This document shows positions 1 through 5,780 of a DNA stretch of 6,649 bases, piece by piece. The stretch is taken from the NCBI GenBank assembly GCA_011620245.1, contig WOZN01000096.1, forward strand, positions 3,552 to 10,200, in the 5' to 3' direction. A program made the position numbers and the translations under genes. A model generated the notes under the pieces. It saw nothing but the letters and a program-made list of their open reading frames with translations. It did not search any database and was not told the origin of the DNA. Numbering within the stretch: position 1 is the first letter of the stretch; each line of letters starts with the position of its first letter. Source of the stretch: Acidovorax sp. GTDB lineage: Bacteria; Pseudomonadota; Gammaproteobacteria; Burkholderiales; Burkholderiaceae_C.

Positions 1-110
<110 letters not shown>

Positions 111-177
111 ACGGTTTCCTGGGCCCTCTCTGCAGGGCGCAGACCGGGCCGGTGTGATCCAGCCGCCCGGCTGAACC

Positions 178-771
178 TCAGATGACGGAGCGCAGCGGCA
201 CCTGCTCCTGGCTGTGGCCGGCCGACTGCACCAGGGCGCGCAGCAGCGCATCGCTGTCGGTTGCGGTGTGCAGCAGGTTCATTTGCCACTCGCCCATGAA
301 GCCGCTGGCCACGCTGGTCTGCAAAAAGGCCAGCAGGCCGTCGTAGTAGCCAGCCACATTGAGCAGTCCCAGCGGCTTGTCGTGGTAGCCCAGCTGGCGC
401 CAGGTCCAAACTTCAAACAGTTCCTCAAAGGTGCCAATGCCGCCGGGCAGGGCCACAAAGGCATTGCTGCGCTCGGCCATCATGGCCTTGCGCTCATGCA
501 TGGTCTGCACGATGTGCAACTCGTCGCACTGGTGGTTGGCCTGTTCCTTGTCCACCAGCGTCTGCGGTATCACGCCCACCACACGGCCGCCGGCCAGCCG
601 TGTGGCCTCAGCCACCGTGCCCATGAGGCCGCTGCGCCCGCCGCCATAGACGAGCTGACCGCCATGCGATCCGATCCACTGGCCCACGGTGGTGGCCGCC
701 TGGGCAAACGCAGCGCTCTCGCCAGTGCGGGAGCCACAGTACACACAGATCGAAAAAACCGGCTCAGCCAT
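178..771 (-). CDS. LOG-family (TIGR00730) nucleotide 5'-monophosphate phosphoribohydrolase
   Basis: This 197-residue cytoplasmic protein has the usual length and fold signature of the LOG family, often misnamed lysine decarboxylase. Visible motifs are YCGS (11-14), the nucleotide-binding YGGGRSGLMG (42-51), MHERKAMM with the conserved Arg-Lys pair (91-98), and the hallmark PGGIGTFEE (109-117). Characterised members hydrolyse AMP or cytokinin riboside 5'-monophosphates to the free base and ribose 5-phosphate; the physiological substrate in non-plant-associated bacteria is often unclear. The ATG (769-771) lies inside the end of dgkA, giving an 8-bp overlap. It has an AGAGG Shine-Dalgarno (complement of 779-783) 7 nt upstream, which supports this start and suggests translational coupling to dgkA. 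It is the last gene of the minus-strand operon. The family call is firm; the substrate is not known. Confidence 0.95.
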   Translation of the reverse strand: MAEPVFSICVYCGSRTGESAAFAQAATTVGQWIGSHGGQLVYGGGRSGLMGTVAEATRLAGGRVVGVIPQTLVDKEQANHQCDELHIVQTMHERKAMMAERSNAFVALPGGIGTFEELFEVWTWRQLGYHDKPLGLLNVAGYYDGLLAFLQTSVASGFMGEWQMNLLHTATDSDALLRALVQSAGHSQEQVPLRSVI

Positions 772-1246
772 GAAAAAACCTCTGAAAAAGAGCGGCAGAC
801 CAGATGCCTATGCAAAGCAGCAGCGACAGCAGCACTGCCGCGCTGCCCATGTCCTTGGCACGCTTGGAAAGGTCGTGCCATTCGGGGCTGATGCGGTCGA
901 TGGCGGTCTCGATGCCGGTGTTGAGCAGTTCGACGATCATCACGATCACCACAGAACCTGCCAGCAGCGCCATTTCCATCCAGCTGCTGCCGAGCCAGAA
1001 CGACAGCGGAACCAGGACCACGGCCGCAACGGCTTCCTGGCGAAACGCCTTCTCGTTCCAGCCCGCACGCAAGCCTTCGAGCGAGTAGCCGGCGGCATGC
1101 CAGATACGGTCCAGCCCGGACCGTGCCTTGTGCGGGTTGGGGGGCGCGTGGTGCGATGGGTCGAGTGATTGCATGCGGCAATTGTCGGGCGCAGATATAT
1201 CTGGCAAGGACATGTCCGGCAAAGGCTTATTTTTTGGTGGGTTCAT
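764..1246 (-). CDS. dgkA: Diacylglycerol kinase (DgkA type), prokaryotic integral membrane enzyme
   Basis: The enzyme phosphorylates diacylglycerol to phosphatidic acid with ATP at the inner membrane, recycling the diacylglycerol left by lipid-headgroup transfer. The catalytic signature VELLNTGIETAIDRIS and the block HDLSKRAKDMGSAAVL match E. coli DgkA. E106, N109, E113, K131 and D132 correspond to E. coli E69, N72, E76, K94 and D95. Three TM helices are expected (about 70-88, 91-115 and 134-153). At 160 residues it is longer than the usual 120-135 because of an N-terminal tail rich in Pro, Asp and Ser. The start is uncertain. The first ATG (1244-1246) overlaps the RDD gene by 20 bp and has no good Shine-Dalgarno. 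In-frame ATGs at 1211-1213 (residue 12) and 1172-1174 (residue 25) are possible, and the last gives a more typical 136 residues. It overlaps the LOG gene downstream by 8 bp. Confidence 0.93.
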   Translation of the reverse strand: MNPPKNKPLPDMSLPDISAPDNCRMQSLDPSHHAPPNPHKARSGLDRIWHAAGYSLEGLRAGWNEKAFRQEAVAAVVLVPLSFWLGSSWMEMALLAGSVVIVMIVELLNTGIETAIDRISPEWHDLSKRAKDMGSAAVLLSLLLCIGIWSAALFQRFFHG

Positions 1247-1766
1247 GGTGCACCAGGCGGGTGCCCGCCAGCGCGTCGTGCCAGAACTGTTGCTGCGGGT
1301 GAAAGCGGCTCAGCAGCGCCCACACGGCGATCCAGCCCAGCATGATCACCATGGACTCGCCGCCCGGCAGCGAAAAGGGCGCCACGGCGGCCAATGGCGG
1401 CAGAAACCACAGCCAGGACAGAACGTAGCGCAGCAGCGCGCGCGCCTGTGTGAGCGGACGGCCGGTACGGTCCACCACGCGAATGTTCCAGGTTTTCATG
1501 GCCAGGGTCTGGCCCTTGGCCCAGAACCAGGTGAAGTAGATGCCAAACACCACGAACAGGAACGCCTGCAGGGCGTGGCGGTTGTCCATGGCATTGCGGG
1601 TCTGGCTCAGGGTTCCGAACAGGTAGCCGGCGATGAAGACCACGCCGAACATCAGGATGCCTTCGTACATCCAGCATGCCATGCGGCGGACCAGGCGGGG
1701 CGCCTGGAGGTTCGAGGGGGCGGAGGCAGCGGACGGCAGCGCTTCAGGCGAGGGCAGGGCGGACAT
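1227..1766 (-). CDS. RDD-family integral membrane protein
   Basis: This 179-residue protein is predicted to have four hydrophobic segments (about 35-53, 66-83, 114-132 and 137-153). It shows the RDD domain layout: an N-terminal APRLVRRMACWMYEGI block (22-37), a central GQTLAMKTWNIRVVDRTGRPL segment (85-105) and a final FWHDALAGTRLV (161-172). The acidic residue usually found as Asp in the first helix is Glu here (E35). The first 20 residues are Ala/Pro/Ser-rich and probably cytoplasmic. RDD proteins have no general assigned activity; some have been linked to ion transport, but nothing here indicates a substrate. The start ATG (1764-1766) lies 5 bp after the DUF3106 stop without a clear Shine-Dalgarno, so coupled translation is plausible. 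The 3' end overlaps the long reading of dgkA by 20 bp. Confidence 0.9.
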   Translation of the reverse strand: MSALPSPEALPSAASAPSNLQAPRLVRRMACWMYEGILMFGVVFIAGYLFGTLSQTRNAMDNRHALQAFLFVVFGIYFTWFWAKGQTLAMKTWNIRVVDRTGRPLTQARALLRYVLSWLWFLPPLAAVAPFSLPGGESMVIMLGWIAVWALLSRFHPQQQFWHDALAGTRLVHHEPTKK

Positions 1767-1771
1767 GCGAA

Positions 1772-2659
1772 TTACTGGGGAGTCAGGAGGGGCGCGTCGG
1801 GCGCCGCAGGGGGCGGCGCATGGTCGCCCGCCGCTGGCGTGGCCGACAATGGCGGCAGCGTGGTCGGCACAGCCATAGGCACGGTGACGGGGGTGGTTTC
1901 CACTACGGGGGCAGAGGATGGAATGGTTGCACCATGCTCGCCCGCACCAGCCGCAGGGCCAGGGGCAGGCAGCGCCGGCGTCGCAACGCGTGGCGACAGG
2001 TATTGTGCTGGCGGAATTTTGGGCTGATTGGGGCGGTTGGAGTTAACCTCCGAGGCCGCCGGAATCTGTACGAGCTTGCGGGAGGGCTCCGGTTTGAGCG
2101 CGGTGGCCGCACCTTGTGGTTTGGGGGCCGCGCGCGCAGCCAGCTTGCGCTTTTCTTCATCGCTCAGCGCCTGGTAGGCCTGCCATTGGGCGAGTTTATT
2201 GTCGCGGGCCAGGCGATTGGAATCGGCGTAGTTAAGCCGTGCCTGGTTGCGCTGTTGTGCGCTCAGGCTGGCCCATTCTGTCATGCGGTTGTGCAGTTTT
2301 TCCTGTTCCTTTTCTGGCAGCGTCGGAAATGTCTGGGCCAGGGCGAGCCAGCGTTTTTTCTGCACCTCGCTGAGCAGCGCCCATCGTTCCGCCAGCGGGT
2401 AAAGCGCCAGTTTCTGCTGCGTGTTCAGGACTTCCCAGCCCGGGCCGGCAGGGGCCGGCGTGGAGGGATCTGCCGCCTTGCCAGATGCCCCTTTGCCGCT
2501 GGACTTGGGTGCCAGCGCGGCGGCTGGAAGCACGGTGCCTGGCGCCATGCGTACCTGGTTGAGCACCGCCATGCCGCCTGCTGCGAACGCACCTAAAAGC
2601 ACCAAAGCCAGCACAAAGGCTGGCATGGTGGGGCGGGCGTCGGGTGGACTTGTGTGCAT
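1772..2659 (-). CDS. DUF3106 domain protein, membrane-anchored, probably periplasmic
   Basis: This 295-residue protein has a short N-terminus (1-12), one hydrophobic segment (about 13-34, an uncleaved anchor or signal), an Ala/Pro/Lys linker (35-73), a helical DUF3106 domain (about 74-178) and a long Pro/Ala/Thr-rich tail (about 179-295). The domain holds an 18-residue repeat in which an aromatic residue is followed by x2-Leu and x3-Gln/Glu. It is seen at W75/L78/Q82, W93/L96/Q100, F111/L114/E118 and W129/L132/Q136, with a shifted copy at Y162/L165/E169. The L-x3-Q elements recall the LTxxQ proteins of the Spy/CpxP/CnrX type, but that relation is my inference. The start ATG (2657-2659) is 32 bp after the DUF3619 stop with little Shine-Dalgarno. 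An in-frame ATG at 2624-2626 would place the start directly at the hydrophobic segment. No function is established for the family. Third gene of the sigma-factor operon. Confidence 0.88.
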   Translation of the reverse strand: MHTSPPDARPTMPAFVLALVLLGAFAAGGMAVLNQVRMAPGTVLPAAALAPKSSGKGASGKAADPSTPAPAGPGWEVLNTQQKLALYPLAERWALLSEVQKKRWLALAQTFPTLPEKEQEKLHNRMTEWASLSAQQRNQARLNYADSNRLARDNKLAQWQAYQALSDEEKRKLAARAAPKPQGAATALKPEPSRKLVQIPAASEVNSNRPNQPKIPPAQYLSPRVATPALPAPGPAAGAGEHGATIPSSAPVVETTPVTVPMAVPTTLPPLSATPAAGDHAPPPAAPDAPLLTPQ

Positions 2660-2677
2660 GCAGTAAAAGCGCAGGTA

Positions 2678-2705
2678 ATCAGTTGCTCGTATCAGTTGCT
2701 CGTAT
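2678..2705. repeat. 13-bp perfect tandem duplication across a stop codon
   Basis: TCAGTTGCTCGTA occurs at 2679-2691 and again immediately at 2692-2704; the 13-bp period holds from 2678 to 2705. Read on the minus strand, each unit contains the end of the DUF3619 gene (AGC AAC TGA), so the stop codon and the two codons before it are duplicated downstream of the functional stop at 2692-2694. The extra copy lies in the 32-bp gap before the DUF3106 gene. It looks like a simple slippage or misalignment duplication that leaves the protein unchanged. Confidence 0.93.
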
Positions 2706-3132
2706 GGGTGGTTTTGAGGAACTGTACAAAACCTGGGTCGGAATAAGCCGCTGGGGGCAGTTCGTCGGTCAGCAGTGCAGCGTCGACTTCCGCGATCTCA
2801 TTGTTGCCTTGTTCGTCCTGGGCTGTGTTGATGACCACCAAGCCTACCAGCAAGGCCATCACGGGGACAGCCGAAACCAGTGCGCTCCACCAGCCACCCC
2901 GCTCGTTGCCACCACCGAGCACTGCAGTGTTGCCCACGTGCATGGCAGCGGGCGCGGCGCGACGCACCGGTACGACGACTTTGCGCTTGGCCAAGGCCTG
3001 CATGCGGGCTGCGCGCAGCCGCTCGGAAATATCGTAGGGCAGGTCGTCCGTGCCACTGGTCAGCCGCGCAGTAACGCGGCGCGCGAAACGGTCTGCCGCC
3101 ATTTCGCTGGGGAGATTGTCTGCGGTGTTCAT
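2692..3132 (-). CDS. DUF3619 family single-pass membrane protein, candidate sigma-factor partner
   Basis: This is a 146-residue protein. Residues 1-80 form a basic, probably cytoplasmic region that includes the family-like block DDLPYDISERLRAARMQALAKRK (29-51). Residues 81-103 form one TM helix (WWSALVSAVPVMALLVGLVV plus INT), followed by an acidic tail containing LLTDELPPAAYSDPGFVQFLK (120-140). The start is taken at ATG 3130-3132 because it overlaps the sigma-factor stop in an ATGA junction and has AAGGA (complement of 3141-3145) 8 nt upstream. The longer reading to 3216 runs into the sigma gene and is not supported. The gene order (ECF sigma factor, then a small overlapping one-TM protein) is that of many anti-sigma factors, but there is no HxxxCxxC zinc anti-sigma motif and no cysteine at all. 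The regulatory role is therefore inference. The family has no assigned function that I know of. Confidence 0.88.
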   Translation of the reverse strand: MNTADNLPSEMAADRFARRVTARLTSGTDDLPYDISERLRAARMQALAKRKVVVPVRRAAPAAMHVGNTAVLGGGNERGGWWSALVSAVPVMALLVGLVVINTAQDEQGNNEIAEVDAALLTDELPPAAYSDPGFVQFLKTTHTSN

Positions 3133-3698
3133 GGTTCGATTCCTTTTGCCTTCAGTGCCTTGCTGAGGGCCTGTACTGCACGAAAACAGTGCGTTTTGAC
3201 GCTGCCTTCGGAGCAACCCATGGCGGCTGCTGTTTCTGCCACATCCATTTCCTCCCAGTAACGCATGAGAAACGCTTCCCGTTGACGTGCCGGCAACTCC
3301 TCGATTTCTTCTTCGATGCCTTTGAATATCTGTGCACGCCGGGCCAGATCTTCCGCGCTTTCGGCCCGCTCCCCGTTGTCGGGGCCTGCATAGGCTTCGA
3401 GCAGATCAAATTCCGCGCCTTCGTCGCCCGGTCCGTCAAAGTCACTCATGCTTGAAAACAGTGCATTGCGGGTCTTTTGGCGGCGAAACCAGTCCAGCGT
3501 GCAGTTTGACAGAATGCGCTGAAACAGCATAGGCAGTTCGCCTGCGGGCTTGTCTCCATAGTGCTCGGCCAGCTTGAGCATGCTGTCCTGAACGATGTCC
3601 AGGGCCGCTTCCTCGTTGCGGACGTGATAGACCGAGCGCTTGAATGCGCGCTTTTCTACACTTTTGAGGAAATCGGAGAGTTCTTGTTCGGTTGCCAA
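3129..3698 (-). CDS. ECF-type RNA polymerase sigma factor (sigma-70 family)
   Basis: This 189-residue protein has the two-domain build of ECF sigma factors. Region 2 covers about 12-75 (LDIVQDSMLKLAEHYGD, then FQRILSNCTLDWFRRQ), then an acidic linker (86-125). Region 4 covers about 128-182 and contains ELPARQREAFLMRYWEEMDV followed by the helix-turn-helix AETAAAMGCSEGSVKTHCFRA (154-174). It would direct RNA polymerase to a dedicated promoter set; the signal is unknown. The start is TTG (complement of 3696-3698). An in-frame TGA lies two codons upstream, so no earlier start exists, and the next in-frame ATG (residue 40) would remove part of region 2. No Shine-Dalgarno precedes the TTG, so initiation may be weak. 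It is the first gene of the minus-strand operon, and its TGA overlaps the DUF3619 ATG by 4 nt, which favours fixed stoichiometry between the two products. I cannot assign a named sigma factor. Confidence 0.94.
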   Translation of the reverse strand: MATEQELSDFLKSVEKRAFKRSVYHVRNEEAALDIVQDSMLKLAEHYGDKPAGELPMLFQRILSNCTLDWFRRQKTRNALFSSMSDFDGPGDEGAEFDLLEAYAGPDNGERAESAEDLARRAQIFKGIEEEIEELPARQREAFLMRYWEEMDVAETAAAMGCSEGSVKTHCFRAVQALSKALKAKGIEP

Positions 3699-3766
3699 GA
3701 GGAGTCAGCCCGGGAGGGTCGATGCTGCCATCGGAGAAGGCATGGCGCAGCACTTGCAATCCGGCA

Positions 3767-3775
3767 ATTATCGCA
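3767..3775 (-). promoter_or_regulatory. Candidate extended -10 element for the sigma-factor operon
   Basis: On the minus strand this reads TGC GATAAT, an extended -10 (TGn + five of six TATAAT bases). It would start transcription near 3760, about 60 nt before the TTG of the sigma gene. No good -35 hexamer is visible; GGAAA (complement of 3788-3792) lies about 15-16 bp upstream of the GATAAT. The element is the left arm of the inverted repeat 3766-3832. Prediction from sequence only. Confidence 0.5.
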
Positions 3776-3822
3776 TTGAGTGCTGAATTTTCCGGAAATG
3801 GCTGGTTTTGTGCGTGTTGCAG

Positions 3823-3831
3823 TGCGATAAT
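3823..3831 (+). promoter_or_regulatory. Candidate extended -10 element for the ilv operon
   Basis: TGC GATAAT is an extended -10 in the only gap upstream of ilvB. Transcription would begin near 3838 and give a 5' leader of about 143 nt. The hexamer 17 bp upstream (TGGTTT, 3803-3808) is a weak match to the -35 consensus, so the extended TG may be what makes it active. It is the right arm of the inverted repeat 3766-3832. Prediction from sequence only. Confidence 0.55.
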
Positions 3832-3837
3832 TTCGTT

Positions 3838-3980
3838 TGCAATTCAAAAGGCAAACGGGTCACGGTCCGGCGGCAATCATCCCGCCCATGTCCTTGGCCT
3901 CAAGTTCCGAGCTGGCTTCACAAGAGTCCATGCAAGGAGCACCCAAGGTTTTTCGTCAGAGAAATTCACAAAGGTTGATC
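3838..3980 (+). promoter_or_regulatory. ilvB 5' leader region, no clear attenuator
   Basis: If the promoter above is right, this is the untranslated leader. It is open in the ilvB frame back to a TTG at 3837-3839, with further in-frame ATGs at 3888-3890 and 3930-3932, but none has a Shine-Dalgarno. Weak pairings are GGCGG/CCGCC (about 3869-3886) and TCCTTG/CAAGGA (3891-3896 with 3933-3938). There is no Ile/Val/Leu-rich leader peptide downstream of the predicted transcription start, and no hairpin followed by a T-run. I therefore see no classical ilv attenuation system here. Confidence 0.4.
3970..3974 (+). promoter_or_regulatory. Ribosome binding site that fixes the ilvB start
   Basis: AAAGG lies 6 nt before the ATG at 3981-3983, whereas none of the upstream in-frame starts has a comparable site. 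This is the main reason for choosing the 596-residue form of IlvB. Confidence 0.75.
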
Positions 3981-5771
3981 ATGGAAATCTCCAAGGCCGA
4001 ACTCACATCGGCAACCGCTGCCTCCCACGGCCACCCTCCCGCTTCCGGTTCGCAGGACCTCATGGGTTCTGAAATCCTCGTGAAGTCGCTGCAGGCTGAA
4101 AACGTACAGTACATCTGGGGCTACCCCGGCGGTGCAGTTCTGTACATCTACGACGCGCTCTACAAGCAAGACACCATTCAGCATGTGCTGGTGCGCCATG
4201 AGCAGGCTGCAGTGCACGCCGCCGATGGTTATGCCCGTGCTACCGGCGAGGTGGGTGTGGCGCTTGTCACATCGGGCCCGGGGCTGACCAACGCCGTCAC
4301 GGGCATTGCCACGGCCTACATGGACAGCATTCCCATGGTGATCATCTCCGGCCAGGTGCCCACGGCGGCCATCGGCCTGGATGCGTTCCAGGAATGCGAT
4401 ACGGTGGGCATCACGCGCCCCATCGTGAAGCACAACTTCCTCGTCAAGGACCCGCGCGATCTGGCCATGACGCTGAAAAAGGCCTTCCACATCGCCCGCA
4501 CCGGCCGGCCCGGCCCCGTGGTGGTCGATATTCCGAAGGACGTGTCGTTCAGGAAAGTGCCTTACACCGGTTATCCGCAGAGCGTGGAAATGCGCTCGTA
4601 CAACCCGGTGAAGAAGGGCCACGGCGGACAAATCCGCAAGGCGCTGCAATTGCTGCTGGCGGCCAAGCGCCCCTATATCTACACCGGCGGTGGCGTGCTG
4701 CTCGGCAACGCCACCAACGAGTTGCGTACGCTGGTAGACATGCTGGGCTACCCCGTCACGAACACGTTGATGGGCCTTGGTGCTTATCCCGCGTCCGACC
4801 GCAAGTTCCTGGGCATGCTGGGCATGCACGGCACCCTTGAAGCCAACAACACCATGCAAAATTGCGATGTGCTGCTGGCCGTGGGTGCCCGTTTTGATGA
4901 TCGCGTGATCGGCAACCCCAAGCATTTTGCGCAGAATGAACGCAAGATCATCCATGTGGACATCGACCCGTCGAGCATTTCAAAGCGCGTCAAGGTCGAT
5001 ATCCCCATTGTGGGCGACGTGAAGGATGTGCTCACCGAGTTGATCTCGATGATCCGCGAAAGCAGCACCCGCCCCGACGCCGGCGCGCTGGCCGCCTGGT
5101 GGGACACCATCGAAGGCTGGCGCAAGCGCGAATGCCTCAAGTACAGCATGGGCAGCGGCGACGTCATCAAGCCGCAGTATGTGGTGGAGACACTGTGGAA
5201 CATGACGAAGGACGCGGACACCTACATCACGTCCGACGTGGGCCAGCACCAGATGTGGGCTGCGCAGTACTACCGCTTTGACGAGCCGCGCCGCTGGATC
5301 AACTCCGGCGGCCTGGGCACCATGGGCGTGGGCATTCCGTATGCCATGGGCATCAAGCTGGCCAAGCCACAATCCGAAGTGTTCTGCATCACCGGCGAAG
5401 GCTCGGTGCAGATGAACATCCAGGAGCTGTCCACCTGCCTGCAGTACAACACACCGATCAAGATCTGCTCGCTGAACAACCGCTACCTGGGCATGGTGCG
5501 CCAGTGGCAGGAGATCGAATATTCCGGCCGCTACAGCCACAGCTACATGGATGCTTTGCCCAACTTCGTGAAGCTGGCCGAGGCCTATGGCCACGTGGGC
5601 ATGCTGATCGAGCACCCGAAAGACGTGGAGCCCGCCCTGCGCGAAGCCCGCAAGCTCAAGGACCGCACGGTGTTCATGGACTTCCGCACCGACCCCACCG
5701 AGAACGTGTTCCCGATGGTGCAGGCCGGCAAGGGCATCACTGAAATGCTGCTGGGGTCGGAAGACCTTTAA
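3981..5771 (+). CDS. ilvB: Acetolactate (acetohydroxyacid) synthase large, catalytic subunit
   Basis: The enzyme condenses two pyruvates to 2-acetolactate, or pyruvate with 2-oxobutyrate to 2-aceto-2-hydroxybutyrate, using ThDP, Mg2+ and FAD. This is the first common step of Val/Leu and Ile synthesis. At 596 residues it has the family's length and three-domain order: Pyr domain about 27-190, central FAD-associated domain about 210-365, and PP domain about 395-570. The catalytic Glu that activates ThDP is E74 in RHEQAAVHAADGYARATG. SGPGLTNAVTGIATAYMDSIP (98-118) is also typical. The ThDP-metal motif reads GEGS (472-475) and ends in NN (499-500), so the usual Asp of GDG is Glu, a form I recall as common in betaproteobacterial enzymes. 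P127 (GQVP) and W509 (RQWQ), known herbicide-contact positions, are both present. The start follows the AAAGG site; a 48-codon in-frame extension to 3837 is open but unsupported. First gene of ilvB-ilvN-ilvC. Confidence 0.98.
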   Translation: MEISKAELTSATAASHGHPPASGSQDLMGSEILVKSLQAENVQYIWGYPGGAVLYIYDALYKQDTIQHVLVRHEQAAVHAADGYARATGEVGVALVTSGPGLTNAVTGIATAYMDSIPMVIISGQVPTAAIGLDAFQECDTVGITRPIVKHNFLVKDPRDLAMTLKKAFHIARTGRPGPVVVDIPKDVSFRKVPYTGYPQSVEMRSYNPVKKGHGGQIRKALQLLLAAKRPYIYTGGGVLLGNATNELRTLVDMLGYPVTNTLMGLGAYPASDRKFLGMLGMHGTLEANNTMQNCDVLLAVGARFDDRVIGNPKHFAQNERKIIHVDIDPSSISKRVKVDIPIVGDVKDVLTELISMIRESSTRPDAGALAAWWDTIEGWRKRECLKYSMGSGDVIKPQYVVETLWNMTKDADTYITSDVGQHQMWAAQYYRFDEPRRWINSGGLGTMGVGIPYAMGIKLAKPQSEVFCITGEGSVQMNIQELSTCLQYNTPIKICSLNNRYLGMVRQWQEIEYSGRYSHSYMDALPNFVKLAEAYGHVGMLIEHPKDVEPALREARKLKDRTVFMDFRTDPTENVFPMVQAGKGITEMLLGSEDL

Positions 5772-5780
5772 GACAAATCG

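Larger units (their letters stand above)
3766..3832. repeat. 13-bp inverted repeat carrying two outward-facing -10 elements
   Basis: The left arm 3766-3778 (AATTATCGCATTG) and the right arm 3820-3832 (CAGTGCGATAATT) are reverse complements with one mismatch, separated by 41 bp. Each arm contains TGCGATAAT on the strand pointing away from the centre, so the repeat coincides with two mirror-image extended -10 elements serving the divergent operons. A 10-bp palindrome, TTTCCGGAAA (3789-3798), lies between the arms. It could be a shared operator or simply two similar promoters face to face. Confidence 0.8.

Noticed and set aside
123..138. Hairpin GCCCT/AGGGC as a bidirectional terminator in the convergent gap
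   Set aside because: The 5-bp stem has no T-run on either side, so there is no support for an intrinsic terminator.
214..891. Plus-strand open frame (225 codons) opposite the LOG gene and dgkA
   Set aside because: It has no recognisable motifs and a composition typical of the complement of GC-rich coding sequence; both opposite genes have intact family motifs.
3133..3216. 28-codon extension of DUF3619 into the sigma gene
   Set aside because: It would overlap the sigma factor by 88 bp. The ATGA junction with AAGGA 8 nt upstream gives a much better start.
3798..3830. Ten-codon ORF MAGFVRVAVR with three Val codons upstream of ilvB, a possible ilv attenuation leader peptide
   Set aside because: It overlaps the best -10 element, so it would lie upstream of the predicted transcript. 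The nearest GGA is 1 nt from the ATG, and no hairpin with a T-run follows it.
3837..3980. 48-codon N-terminal extension of IlvB
   Set aside because: It opens with TTG almost on the predicted transcription start, has no Shine-Dalgarno, and does not resemble IlvB N-termini. The ATG at 3981 has AAAGG at 6 nt.
3966..4955. Long minus-strand open frame (329 codons) opposite ilvB
   Set aside because: It is His/Val/Gly-rich, has no recognisable domain and lies wholly antisense to a highly conserved gene. It is a GC-rich shadow frame.
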